64,000 nucleotides of DNA from positions 17,383,219 through 17,447,218 of the forward strand of contig OU342823.1 of the NCBI GenBank assembly GCA_910591455.2. The letters are read 5' to 3'. The notes beneath the pieces were generated by a model. The model worked only from the letters and a program-made list of their open reading frames with translations, did no database searches and was not told the origin of the DNA. The DNA comes from Pholis gunnellus (taxonomy: Eukaryota > Chordata > Actinopteri > Perciformes > Pholidae). Made by a program: the position numbers and the translations under genes. Shown here piece after piece: positions 34,885 to 46,554 of this stretch (position 1 is the first letter of the stretch; each line of letters starts with the position of its first letter).

Positions 34885-36210
34885 TCCAGCCGGACAGCCT
34901 GAGAGGAGGGTCTACTGTATGATTGTCCCTGAGAAGGAATGTGACAGTGGCTGTAATAGATTCTCATCACACCTTCCTTGAGGTGACCTATCTGCAGGAG
35001 GAGGCCTCTTCACTAACGGCAGGTGAAAACGCAGAGGAGGAGGCCTTCGGAGGCACCACGCAGCTGTGACGACAATAACGCTCTCCGTCTTTGTCTGCGT
35101 TCCTGTTTTGAAGCGATTAATGAAGAAGAGGAAAAAATTATAACGACATGCAAAAGCAGTGTCGACTTTTATGGCAATTGCAGAGGTACAAGTGGGAACG
35201 ATTCCCTCTTTCCTCACGTATAATGTCCCGCGCTATTATTGCCCCACAAACAAAAGGCGTTATTAAGGGAGCCGGAATCCAACAAGCTACAATGAACTGA
35301 AGTGTTAATTTTCTTTAATTTTTTTTTTCCACTCCACTGTTTGTGCTGTCGCCTGGAGAGTTGGAACGGCAAGAGATTTCATTATCCTATTGTATCGCCA
35401 GTGCAGCTAGCAACGGAGTCACCAGGCAACAAGGCGCCGCGCTCCCTGTTCTGGGTCTTGTTCTAAAGAGCCAAAGTGTTTGCCTCACGCTTTCACAGCA
35501 ACAGTTTCTGTACGCATGCACGCAAACACGCACTCCTCCAAATCCCCCTTTTCAGTCTCTAAATCGGCTCTAATCCTTTTGGGTCCGACCAAAGTCCTCC
35601 AAACAAACGTAATGGACAATAATCAGCTCTGCAGCAGTCGGTGTGTTGGCTTGTTTTGTCATGCTCAGATGACCAAACACAATCTCCAGTCCCTGTGTGC
35701 CATGTAACCCCCCCCGTCCCACCACCCTGCTTGCTACTCTTTATTTGTCTCACTATCTTTTTGTTTCGGCGTGGATGTGTGTGTGTGTGTGTGTTGTGGG
35801 TTGGTCGAGACATGCTCGCAATCAGGCTGAGTGATGAGGAGTGCGTAATCACTGTGTTATTAAAAGTGCATCGCCAAATTAAGAGCAATCTACATGTTTG
35901 ATTGAGACGCGAAAGCCAGTGAGGGCAAAATAGATCATTTAAAGGACAACTCAAGGTTATTACAACAGGTGCTATCTTCGTAGTTTTGGCACCAAAATCT
36001 ATAAAGGGTTAACTTGAAATGTTGTTAACGATGTGATTGTACCGGAAAACTGTGCAGGTGCATTGCTACGTTTTAGTGAAAGTCAAATTCCAACGCAGAA
36101 AGTTGGTCTTCACTGGGATGGATGTTTAAAACAAAAAGATTGGGTAATAAATGCACTCTTTTCCTTTTTTTCCACTTGCAAATTCATCAGATTCGTCTGA
36201 CTTCTTTTTC
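34885..36210. other. non-coding stretch, no gene recognised
   Basis: A TG run lies at 35776-35794. The 131-codon minus frame (35559-35954) and several plus frames share the same DNA with no domain. The segment 35938-36130 ('catttaaaggacaactcaag' onward) may be a degraded dispersed repeat, since 'taaaggacaac' starts are common in fish repeats, but it has no partner here. Confidence 0.45.
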
Positions 36211-36214
36211 ATTA

Positions 36215-36505
36215 CCAATTAGGAATGTAATGGAACACAGAAGTCTCGGTTCGGTTTATATGCCGGTTTAGGAGTCGCGGTTCAAGTGTCAGAGACAGAA
36301 AATTATTTTGCTGGGCACTGAGGTGATGCGCAGCTTCGGTAAACTATTTTCATTATAAAATAAGGAACTTTTCAAACACTTTACCAACACTGAATAAACA
36401 CTTTCCCAAAAGAAAACAGGTCACAATAGGCTATACAACTGATAGCATTTCTTATGCTATGAAACAGAAAATACCAAAATAAACAGAATAATTAAAAATC
36501 GAACT
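36215..36505 (+). mobile_element. relic of a hAT-like DNA transposon end
   Basis: The start reads 'aggaatgtaatggaacacag', then 'tctcggttcggtttatatgc', 'cggtttaggagtcgcggttc'. Fish hAT elements often begin tag-gg-tgtaacg and carry 'cacggttcggt' with repeated cggttc words, so the similarity is to the terminal and subterminal region. The rest is AT-rich with no frame, consistent with a non-autonomous or decayed copy. The opposite terminus and the 8-bp target duplication were not found. Confidence 0.45.
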
Positions 36506-36509
36506 TGTG

Positions 36510-37590
36510 CATTGGGAGGAGTGTGCTTCGTGACCCCTGTGCTGTGACAGTTCGGCACAAATACACGGACTGTTGCCAATAGAAAGGAGAGTCAATGGTC
36601 TCCATGTCTTTATTTTCTATACCCCTCTCTTTTTGTCTCCTCTTCGTCCTTGGGTTTTTTTGCAAACGGTGGGGGCCTACGGCGGTACCCCAGCCGAGTG
36701 CAGGCCAAACAATAAAAGGTTCATCCAATTCAGTCTGGCATGTGGCCCTGCCTTTCCGAATGGAGAAGGTAACAGCACCTGGTATCTCTCGTGCCTCCAT
36801 TACGCACTGCCAAGATTGGAGAAGATTGCTCTGCCAGAACAATAATGTGGACATCCACCATGAGCGTCCATCACCCCAACACCCCATCCTCTCTCTCTTT
36901 CAACCACTCGTCCAAATCAATCTGTGTGTGTGTGTGTGTGTGTGTTCATGGATTCTCCCTCCTCCCAGTCTGTCCTTTATGGAACAAGTCATCACAGGTC
37001 TTTATCTCTCTCGTACTCTCTGTCTCCCTACTACAGTATTGGCTTTCCTTATCGTGGCTGGACCAACTGCTTGCCCCCACATGCCCTACCCGTTTCACAC
37101 CCTTACCGGCCCTATGTCTACATCCCCCACCTTCCCTTAGCCTCCACTGCAAAAAGAAATCGTACCTATGTCCAACGGTCCTGCTTAAGATTGCTCGGAA
37201 ATTGTTTACAATTCTATATGCATGTGTTGTGCCTTATTACTTGAAATGTGATGGCATGTATGACCGAATTAGATGGAATGGCCAAGTTTATTAGATTCAG
37301 TTATGGAGGTAAGGTCATTTGTATGGTGTTTGTCAGTAGAGCTCAAATTTGGGGAATTTTGGCACGCAAAATCCCACCATTGACCAATTGCATCCTGCCT
37401 TGACAGGGCTGACCTTCGACACAATGGAGGGCACCACAGAGTCCATAATGGGGGACGTTATCTAATTTGTGTCTCATGACAAGCAAGTCGTCACTACGCC
37501 CCCAAGCTTCCAGAATCACCTATTTCACAAAGGAATATCAATGTACCTACTTAAAGTGGGTGAGTACGGAGCATACAATGTGTTTAACAG
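36510..37590. other. non-coding stretch, no gene recognised
   Basis: A TG run lies at 36923-36945. Plus frames of 181, 167 and 106 codons (36595-37294) overlap in all three phases over a C+T-rich stretch, which keeps stops rare. The 37033 acceptor-like ctccctactacag is notable but no donor or recognisable peptide follows. Confidence 0.45.
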
Positions 37591-37594
37591 GTGG

Positions 37595-37990
37595 ATGACC
37601 CACTGGTTTGTGGACTGCTGTTTTGAAGCCTTGCGTTTGGCTGCCGCCATCTTGGTTTTTGGCAGCCGTCAACTTGGCTTTTTTTTGCAACCAGAAGTAA
37701 CACAAGAGACCTCATAGCATTCACTAAATGAACATCATACGGTATTGAAGAAGACTTGAAACTAGCAATTGAAACCATAAACTTGTGTTTACAATGTTTC
37801 CCGAGGTAATAAATCAAGAGAGAAAGAGGGTCATTTTCTCAAATATTTATAATTGACTTATTTTTGCTACCAGAGGAGTAGCACCCTGATGGCCACTAGA
37901 AAGATTGCAGGTTCAAGACACTTACATTGGCAACACTGTTCAGACCCATAGGTTGCTGCCTGGTACAGAGCCTTGCAGTCATTATTAACC
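37595..37990 (-). repeat. interspersed repeat (family A, copy 2)
   Basis: In reverse complement it aligns with 25172-25712 through 'ggcagcaacctatgggtctg', 'aacagtgttgccaatg', 'gtggccatcagg', 'actcctctggtagcaaaaa', 'gagaaaatgaccct', 'aaacattgtaaacacaag' and 'ccaaaaaccaagatggcggc'. The copy is shorter by an internal gap of about 170 bp. It keeps an exact YY1-type word (gccgccatctt on the plus strand at 37643-37653). Confidence 0.85.
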
Positions 37991-37994
37991 CAAA

Positions 37995-38865
37995 GCCATG
38001 GCAGCTTTTATACTTTTTTCAGGAGGTGCACATCAGCTCAGTAAGACACCACATGTAGGCACCACTACACAATAACACAGACGTGTAAATGTAGGCCGAA
38101 CTCCAAAAATGCCCAGCCACATTCCAGAGGCTTCTGCACATGCAAGATTAGGTCCGCAGCTTCACCGCTATCAGTCCTACGTCCAGGCTACATTTTCACC
38201 CTGCGTTCTCCCGACAGTGCCACGCGCTACAGACCCACACACCTCTCGACCCTCTTTCCCTGCCTTGAAGACCACCCACCAACCAGCACTCCCCCCCCCC
38301 CCCCCCCCTCTGTTTATGTGTCATGCTTCAGATAAGATGTTGCTGGGCAGATTGGTTGGCGAGCTGCAAGGCATGACTGGAGCCTGTTTGGTTTGCTGTG
38401 CGGCCAGCGAGGTGTAATGCAGGGTGACACTCACGCATGGGAAGAGGATGTGATGTTTTATGACTCTGCCCTGCGCGGGAATCAGCTGAAGGATTTCATT
38501 AAGCACTGCTCGGTGGAGTGTGTCTTTCTTTGAGCATGTTGCGGCGGGGTTCAGTTTGATATATTTCAAAGCAAGGGAGGTAAAAACTAAAAATAATTGT
38601 AAAAACCTAACTCATTGACAAAGGAAAAGATTGTGCACCCATGTCTACAGATACCAGTGTGACAGATGCATAGACACATTTAACCTGTGAATATAAATCC
38701 TTTATTATGGAGTAATATTGACTATATCCAAACCCACCAGTGGTAAGCTGTCCACCGCGCTGGGTCATTATATTAACAGTAAAATGCAGCGGAGGCGATA
38801 ATGCAGTGCAAATTACAGCACACTTGGTTTCCTGCACTGCCACTAATGGCTGTGAGTACAGTCTT
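37995..38865. other. non-coding stretch, no gene recognised
   Basis: Contains a C18 homopolymer at 38291-38308. The 102-codon plus frame (38109-38417) runs through it, giving the proline run. No domain recognised. Confidence 0.45.
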
Positions 38866-38869
38866 TTCA

Positions 38870-39240
38870 TTGCACAGTAAAGTTTAATGGCATTATTAAA
38901 TGGGGCGCAATATACATCAACGCACGCATGTGATGTAAGAGTGGATCTATTTGCACGGGCAAAGTAAACAATGTGTTTAATGGATTATTGGCGCGCCGAG
39001 GGGATGATCAACAGGTCCGTCAATGAGACGAGGAGGTCCAGCATTGTATCTCTAAAAGGTTCAATGCTAGCAATCACTAATTAGAACACATGGACGCCAG
39101 GAAATACTGTCAGGGGAACAGATAGTAATTGTGTAATGGAAAATCTAGACAGGCTTATCAGCGTATCGGGAAAGGATCAATGGTTAAGTAACTCTGTGTT
39201 ATTCAAATGAATAATTAAATTATCTATGAAACTTTATTGG
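38870..39240. other. candidate conserved non-coding element
   Basis: A long repeat-free block with 'agtttaatggcattattaaa', 'gtgtttaatggattattggc', 'gcgccgaggggatgatcaac', 'caatcactaattagaacaca' and 'gatagtaattgtgtaatgg'. TAAT cores recur every 30-60 bp. This is one of the strongest enhancer-like textures in the window, still without alignment evidence. Confidence 0.42.
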
Positions 39241-39244
39241 AAGA

Positions 39245-40185
39245 AAAAAAATACTGACTTTGTTGGATTTCTTGCAGCCGCAAGGCATAGAAATGCACCC
39301 GGCTTTAATCCCAGGATCAAAAAGTTCTGCAGTCTGGAAAAGATATTGAGCCGAATCCTTTAAAAGGCCAGAGATTGAGAGAGTTCATCCACTAAAAAGG
39401 ACAGTGCGAGTTCTTGTAGAAAATGGAAACGGCGTGATGACTCAAAGGATGACTCAACGCCTCGGATGAGACACAAAGGTTCAGAGACAGTTCACTCACT
39501 GACACCCAATAATCAATGTGCTTCAGCTCGACAGCGTCAGATGAGTTTCTGGGCCGGTGCGCACGAGGCCCACGTCGTCAATAAAAACAACTTTACTCGG
39601 TCCACACAAGTCCTGTCACAGGTCAATAAAGAACAGTGCCTCAAAGGTTGCTGCATCGGCAATCATTTAATGTTTAATGTTTAATGTTATGCACTATCCA
39701 CCTAATTCCTTGTATGTGCAACATACTTTGACAATAAAACGGTTCTGATTCACAGAAATGCTACGTCTCAGGAGTGCAGGCAGTTATTGCAAGATTTCAC
39801 TCCAATACAAAAACAAAATAGGAAATGCCTTATACAAATGCATTTTGTCAAGTTGCTTTTTAATTTGTTCCGTCTTTGCACAAAAACGGATATTTATGTG
39901 CAATTTGGCCCCTCTTGATATTTTTCCGACGTTTTCTAATCTCGTTCTGGAAGGAGTTAGCGAGGAGGGCGCAGGGAGCCAATGAAGCATTAACGCAACT
40001 TGTCAGTGTAAATGTAGCTCATCGTCAATGGGTAAAAAGATTCTTTGGAAATTAAGCTGAATCCTTTCCAATTTTTTCCCCGACGACAAAGTGGGAGAAG
40101 GGGGGGAAGTTTATTTTTTTTGCATTTTATTGTCTTAAAAGCAGTGCGGGGCATCGCAACCAAACACTTCGCTGAATACATCCCA
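39245..40185. other. non-coding stretch, no gene recognised
   Basis: Includes a (TTTAATG)3 tandem at about 39666-39688 and a G/A-rich patch at 40090-40108. 'caatgaagcattaacgcaac' near 39980 is isolated. Frames are short. Confidence 0.45.
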
Positions 40186-40188
40186 TCC

Positions 40189-40320
<132 letters not shown>

Positions 40321-40486
40321 AACCTGTGGGTGCTTTACAGTGAAACCGACAACTGTATCCTGAAGGCTCTTCTGCGGCTTAGAGACATTCCATTATGTAC
40401 CGGCACACCCACGTACAATATTTCACGCCGACAGTGTAGTGACTACTGTATGTTTTTACACAATTGACCTTGACTTCAAATACCAT

Positions 40487-40492
<6 letters not shown>

Positions 40493-40530
<38 letters not shown>
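40493..40530. repeat. (TG)n microsatellite, 38 bp
   Basis: A pure TG run 175 bp beyond the 128-bp CA run, so the two arrays form an inverted pair. Confidence 0.96.
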
Positions 40531-40533
<3 letters not shown>

Positions 40534-40534
40534 A

Positions 40535-42260
40535 CGGTGCTGCCTGTCAGAGAGTGACTTGACTGTTGAGTTGTGTTTTTACAGGCTTCGCGAGATTTAC
40601 ATGCTCAGCAGCCGGGAGACTTAAAGACAAGAGAGAGATAGAGAGGGGAGGGGTGGGCGAGTTACTTATCATTTGATGCTGCCTCTCTTGCATAATCCCA
40701 CGCTTTCAAATGGAGGGGAGTCTGCTGATGAAGCCGCGGCGCAGAACAATTGAAGGCAGAGGGAGGAAGGGAGAGAGGGAGAAAGAGGAAGAGGAGAGCC
40801 TGCCCTCTTCTTGTGGTGTATCAATGTAAATTCCTGACAAGGCACGCCTCCCCTCTTTTTCACCAAGTTTGTGTTTTCCAGGCCTGCATTTTGACTGCAT
40901 CAGCGTTCCGATGAAAGACTGTGATGCCCCAAAGCTCTGTTTGACTCCCTCAAGAAACAGTCAGCAGTTGTCTCGTTTGTTAATGCGTAACTTCTGCCGT
41001 GCACCTGTAGGGAAACTCGCGGGATAGGAATTAAGTTCTCAACCTCACAGCGCAGGAAAGCGAATTCTTCACCTCTATCAAACTAGTTTCAAAGCGTGGC
41101 AGAGATAGGGGGGGAATCTTAAAAGTTCAAAACAATTTTGGATCAGAAAAGTAGGCTGTCTGTTACTCCCACTGAACTCATTCATCTTCAGCTTTCCTCC
41201 CTTCAATCCTTTTTCTGCTTCCCTTGATCCTCTGGGCCCCGGCCTGAGCACCAGAATCCTTTGGATCAGGTACAGAATCATCCGAGGCATGCAATGCACT
41301 TCAGGCTCCGCTCTGTTACACCCAGACTCCACCTGGAAAACATTAACATCTCAAAACCTGCACAACTTCAGAACTGTTCTCCCTGGTCTGGAAGTATCGA
41401 AACAGCCTCAGGCTCTTCCATTCTTCTGCTGTGTGTGTGTGTGTGTGTGCGTGTGCCTGTCGGTGTGCGTAGCTTGAAAGCATTTTCCATTTGCAAATTA
41501 CTCCTGTGGAAATGGGTGCTGACCAGCTGGTGCCTTATGTTTGTCGTGGCCTTGGCTCGTTACAGGATGAACAGCAGGAAACCCTGGCAAGTGTTTGCTG
41601 TTTTACATTACCAAACCACCACGGGGAGGCAAAATTCTTCTCGGTATTTTGTACCGGTTATTTACACACTGTTTACGAGCGCACGCATATGAGGGTGCGA
41701 TTCAAAAGGAGGTGTGACGGTGCATTTTTATTAAATTCTTCTCCTTATTCTAGTTACCATTGAGATTGGAAGTTAAGTGAATGGGCGACAATGATGACTA
41801 AAGCAGCCAGGTTTGTTTATGAAGATCTCCTGTTGCGGAACTGCTCGCGGTGACTTTATTAGTCCGTGCACAGCAGGTTAGGAAACCTTTTCATTGCTAA
41901 AGGTCATCATATCCTGTTCAACTGACCTATGCTTTTGTCATGTACAACAACAACAAAGCCATGCAATGAGTTAATCTCCCTACAATATTAGATCTGCTGA
42001 CCAAATAAAAGGCAAATGTGTCTAAATCTTGTTGTGGAAATCAATTATTTATGGGAGAATAACACGGCTAACAAAGTTCAGCTGACTCACTAACAAACAC
42101 ACTGCATCGCTGGTGGAAAACCTCTAATACGCTGCAGCTCTGATCACATGGCTTTGAGAGCAATTAGTGAACAGTAACAAATGGGAACATAGTTGTGAAA
42201 CTAAACTCCAACCTCAGAGTTTCAGTTACAAGTTGCAGTGATGAGAGCTCAACACGGCGA
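40535..42260. other. non-coding stretch, no gene recognised
   Basis: A purine-rich patch lies at 40755-40800 and a GT run at 41430-41449. The 143-codon plus frame (41261-41692) crosses the GT run and shows no domain. Confidence 0.45.
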
Positions 42261-42264
42261 GACT

Positions 42265-45200
42265 CTCTTTTGTCACTGGCACAGATATACAGTATATCTA
42301 ATATTTATCACTATAGTGGAAGAAATGCCTTTGGTTTGAGAGGTGACACTTTGCGCTGTGATTGGCCATTTGGGGAGAAGAAAGGAGAGAAGACACAACA
42401 CTATAGAGACGTGAAATCCCTCACCTTTCATTGTCCCCCATGGGACCTTATTTTGGTAAAAAATGTAGAGTAGTCTATGGTGAAAGACATATTTTTTTGA
42501 TCCCATCTGAATTGTGCCATGAATTACACATATGATGTTTGGCAATTTAAAAGTCAATTTTGCAAGTCAAGAAAGTCACCGTTTATCGTAGATTTTTCGT
42601 TGTATCAATTTTGCGTAAAACCGATCAGTGAACTACTTCTCTCGTCTCGCACAATGTGTGTCACGAAAACGGCCATTACCTAGGCTTACTGGCTATCTAG
42701 CTAGCTAGCTACCTCAGTTATGTTCCACGCACAAAACGGGATCAAATTACTATTTGTTTCTCGCCACTTCTGTGAAAGTCTTGCAGGAGAGACGAATGGA
42801 CGCCCTTATCCCAAAATGTTAAACATATTGCATCCCGATGTGCCCGATTATAACAACTGTAACACTTTAGATATCTGACAACACATCTGTTCAAGTACAA
42901 CTCTGCACCGACCCTAAAATTGTATTTCTACTACAACATTTATTGGTAAGTCTGTGATGAAGTAAACACAGCCACAGTTTTTCATGGATGATCAATACAA
43001 TATATATAAACCCTCTCAAGAACGCTTCCTCTCTTTACAAAGCACCCACTAACTGGTAGCCACCAGCACTTAACGCTGAAACTGCAAATCTGACTGTGCT
43101 CATCACTGCATTAAATATGCAATGAGAGACATCCGCTGGGACTCGTACTGTCTCCCTAATGATGTGATTGAACAAACTAGGGCAGAGAACGCTGCCGCCT
43201 GTCTGTTTTGAAGTTCGGCTAGCAGCCCATGAAATCAAACTTCCGTGCACTCACCACTCACCACTTGGCAAGAGATTGACATATCGAAGGATGAGGCAGT
43301 GCCCTGATAAGCGAAGCTGGCATTTGTTTGAGCATTCGCCCATTGCCTCCCAATCGCTGAATTAAACGCTGGCTGGGAATCGACTCGAGGCAATCCACAA
43401 ACAGAGACCAGCCTCCCACCTGTTCCCTCCAATGAATTAATGCATGTTAAAAAAATATTTTTTCAAAAGAATGCAAATCAAAGGGACTGTCTCCCAACGA
43501 AATGATGTTATCAAAGGATGAAGACAATGCAGTAGCTGAAAGGAACTGGGAAAAAATGTTGTTTGTGGTTCTTCAGCATGAAAAACAGAGTAAAACAGAA
43601 TGATTGCACTGGAAGATCAGCCCTTTCTCCTTCAGATGAAAGACTCATACCTGTTTTATCACAAACGCACACAAACACATTTGGCTTTGCACTCTGCCTT
43701 CACAGTCCAAATGTATATCAAACACCCCTCCGCTTTGCTGCAATTTCTTTCACATGATTTTCAGCTCTCTCTCGCTTTCATTTCGCTTCCCCTTTCCTTT
43801 CATTCCATCTCTCTGCATGCCGGGGAAATGAAAACAGAGATGGAACCCCGGTGATTGAATTGTTCTTTATTCATGCCGTCGTCCTGTGTAAATACGGAGC
43901 CGTCAAGTGTAAACTGAATTCCGCAGCTGGCCCGTCACAGAGAGCTCGCGTCGGGAGGTGGGATACCACTGGGATGCCACACAATCCCACACTCATTCCC
44001 GTCACATTTTCCTGCCATTCAAACCCAAACACACCTCCTGTAAACAGTCCTAAACAGGAACAGGATCTCATAAAAAAAAGTTATTGTGGTCCTTATTTTT
44101 TTTACCGCCTTCAACCTTTTGACTGAAACCAAGGTCTATGTAATGTGGGTTATGTTTTAACACTATTATACATTATTTAGCTTGTTTCTGGGTTCCCAGG
44201 TTTTTTCGCATTATAGACGGGTGCAAATATAGATCTAGGTTAAATGCTGAAAGAAGTAATCAGTATTGCATATGTTAATTACAGATGTGAAGATAGCAAA
44301 CAGTTCCTTCATAATGACCTCCCCTGGGCCCCTGCATGGTTATCCAGCAGTGTGCTAATGGGGTTACTCCCAGTCCTCTGTGGATTTACTACCACTGTGT
44401 ATGAAACCACATAAGCATTATCAGAGTAAACACCGAACATTTACATATTCATCATGACAAACATGACCTAAAATAGTACTATAACAACACTGAGATGAAA
44501 GTTTTAACATCCTTGAACATCAGAGAGTTTATAAAGAGACAGAGAAAGAGTCGAGAGGACCATTGTTGCACATACAATGGTATCATTTCATTATGTGCAG
44601 CGAGTAAGCCAGCCAGACCTCTACTGTTACAGTAAAGTAAACTAAACCCACCAGCTAAAAGGAAACATCGCTATAAAGAAGAGTCCAAACAACCATTCCA
44701 GATTACAGGCCACGTTGCAGGTTAATGGTTGACCTACAGTGCTTGCTTTATTACAATTCCAGTACTTAAAAAGGAATGCCAAAATAACAAAATAATGATG
44801 CTGATTAGTAAAAAAGTCTGAATTCATGCTTTGTTAGGTTTGTCCACAAAGCACTTTTAAAACGTTTGTTTTCTGAATGGCGTTTGGATCGATAGGTTCT
44901 AGGCTATTCAACACTCAAAATAACGCCATCCAGGCATAAATACAGCAGCGACATTATTGTTTATACCATAGATGGTCTATAGTTTATAGATATAGTTTCA
45001 TCCGGTCTCTACAAATATGAAGTACTCTGCTACTGTACCGGGTGCCCACAGACGATTCATCAATGTCAGAACAACAACGCTGAATTTGCGTCGCATCTTT
45101 CACATCATTAGCATCATTCACATCACATGGCTCTATTGTATCTTTGCATCGACTTAGTATGTAATCCTGCAGCGGGAAAAGTTTGGCGAGAATACACCAG

Positions 45201-45470
45201 AAGAGCTGGGAGTTGGGTGATAAATCACTGTGGTTTCATCAATACGACTGACCCTTTTTATTTGCTGCACAACCAGCTCTTCAGGACATTCAGAGGCCTA
45301 CACGTCTACAATTCAGCTCCTCCTGCTGACCTCCGCGCTCCTCCCTTTGTTCTCTCTACATGGGGAAAGCTATCTTGACAGTAGGAGATAAGCATCGACC
45401 AGACACTCCGAAACACAAGAAAGAAGTAAGGGAGTGCAAGGTTCTTTTTTTTTGCAGCACACATTCTTAC
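42265..45470. other. non-coding stretch, no gene recognised; possible degraded repeat at its left end
   Basis: The part 42350-42560 ('tgattggccatttggggaga', 'cattgtcccccatgggacct') reads like a degraded dispersed repeat but has no partner in the window. A tagc/ctag tandem lies at 42693-42710. The remainder, including 43035-43440 and 43860-44130, holds only short overlapping frames with no domain. Confidence 0.42.
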
Positions 45471-45479
45471 CTTGCAGCC

Positions 45480-45562
45480 ATGTCTTGTTTGAACCTTGGG
45501 GAGGTGGCAGGATCTCATGTTTCCCCAGCTCTTGTCGCGTAGCCTCACCGCTACACCGTCTG
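45480..45562 (-). repeat. possible tRNA-derived SINE head
   Basis: On the minus strand, 'ggtgtagcggtgaggctacg' (A-box-like, plus 45543-45555) is followed about 50 bp later by 'ccccaaggttcaaac' (B-box-like GGTTCAAAC, plus 45487-45495). The order and spacing fit an RNA polymerase III internal promoter, and the wording resembles tRNA-derived fish SINE heads. The A-box departs from consensus at one key position. No SINE tail is recognised. Confidence 0.35.
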
Positions 45563-45564
45563 CT

Positions 45565-46265
45565 GCTGTCATCCCACTGTACACCCGGTTGTTAAGAACA
45601 GCATGCAATGTGCAGTGGGACTGCTTAGCATCTTTCAGGTCGAGGTTTGTGCTGCTATAAACAAGAGAAGGAGGAGAGTGAGCCAGCAGCAGTCAGGTGT
45701 AGGATCTGCTTTTCCCTGCTCATTTCATGCCACATTCTTTTCCTCAGGCCTCCTCCTCTCGCTCACCCTCTCTACTGATGAAACAAGACTCCAGCCTGAT
45801 GTCTATCACGATCCTCATTACACCTCTGTTGTCCTTTTCCCCCAGACCCACATAAGAGATCCTCTGTCTCAGGTGGTCCTTGTCTCCCTCGCTCACCCCC
45901 TCCATTCCTTTGTACCATCTCCATTTTTCACAGAGAGCCTATCCTGTAAAGAGAACAGGCAGCTCACATGAATTTAAAAAGGTCAAGCTTCGAGTTTGAT
46001 ACCAGAATTTTGACTTGTTACATATCGAATTGTAGCAAATACAGCACAGCTGGGTTGTGATGACATTTGGGTGTCTGTGGTGGTAGCAGCAGCGGTGGAT
46101 AGAGGGATCTTTCTGGAGGAATAGAAGAAATCTCCAGTTGTAGCCAAGATAGCTGAAGAATAAAAGCTAGATTTATAAGACACCAAAGTGTTCAATGCAA
46201 GAGAAGAACAAACACAAATGGCAAATCCCACACAACTTAATCCTCAAAGATGTTCTTCAAACTTG
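45565..46265. other. non-coding stretch, no gene recognised
   Basis: A 122-codon plus frame (45603-45971) is C+T-rich with no domain. Nothing else can be supported. Confidence 0.45.
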
Positions 46266-46269
46266 ACGG

Positions 46270-46550
46270 AATCGCTGCAATCGAGGGCGCGCTCTCTGCG
46301 GCAATCAAAGTCCTCTTACCCAGAAGTTTGAATGGTTTGTGATGATGATTAGTTGACCATGATGCGGAGCCGAGGAGTGGATGCAGATGTGGCTAATTCC
46401 GACGGTGCTTGGAATGCTGATTGTGTGGCAGAGTGCTAGCAGCCAATCAATACCGTTAGCATTGCTAGCCCTCGTTTCTGCGCCCGAGAGCTCGGCACCT
46501 GTGACTGCAGCCCAGTGCTAATTTGGGCTCGATTATCATCAGAGCTCATC
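46270..46550. other. candidate conserved non-coding element
   Basis: Dense short palindromic words: 'gctagcagccaatcaatacc', 'gttagcattgctagc', 'gcccgagagctcggcacc' and 'gctcgattatcatcagagct'. It also has 'gtgatgatgattagttgacc' and 'gtggctaattccgacgg'. No frame, no simple repeat. Texture-based call. Confidence 0.4.
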
Positions 46551-46554
46551 TGTT

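Noticed and set aside
34607..34970. Hydrophobic minus-strand frames that look like membrane proteins
   Set aside because: They are the complement of the purine-rich tract at 34711-34880.
36595..37294. Overlapping plus-strand frames of 106-181 codons
   Set aside because: All three phases are open because the DNA is C+T-rich; no domain, start context or donor site supports any of them.
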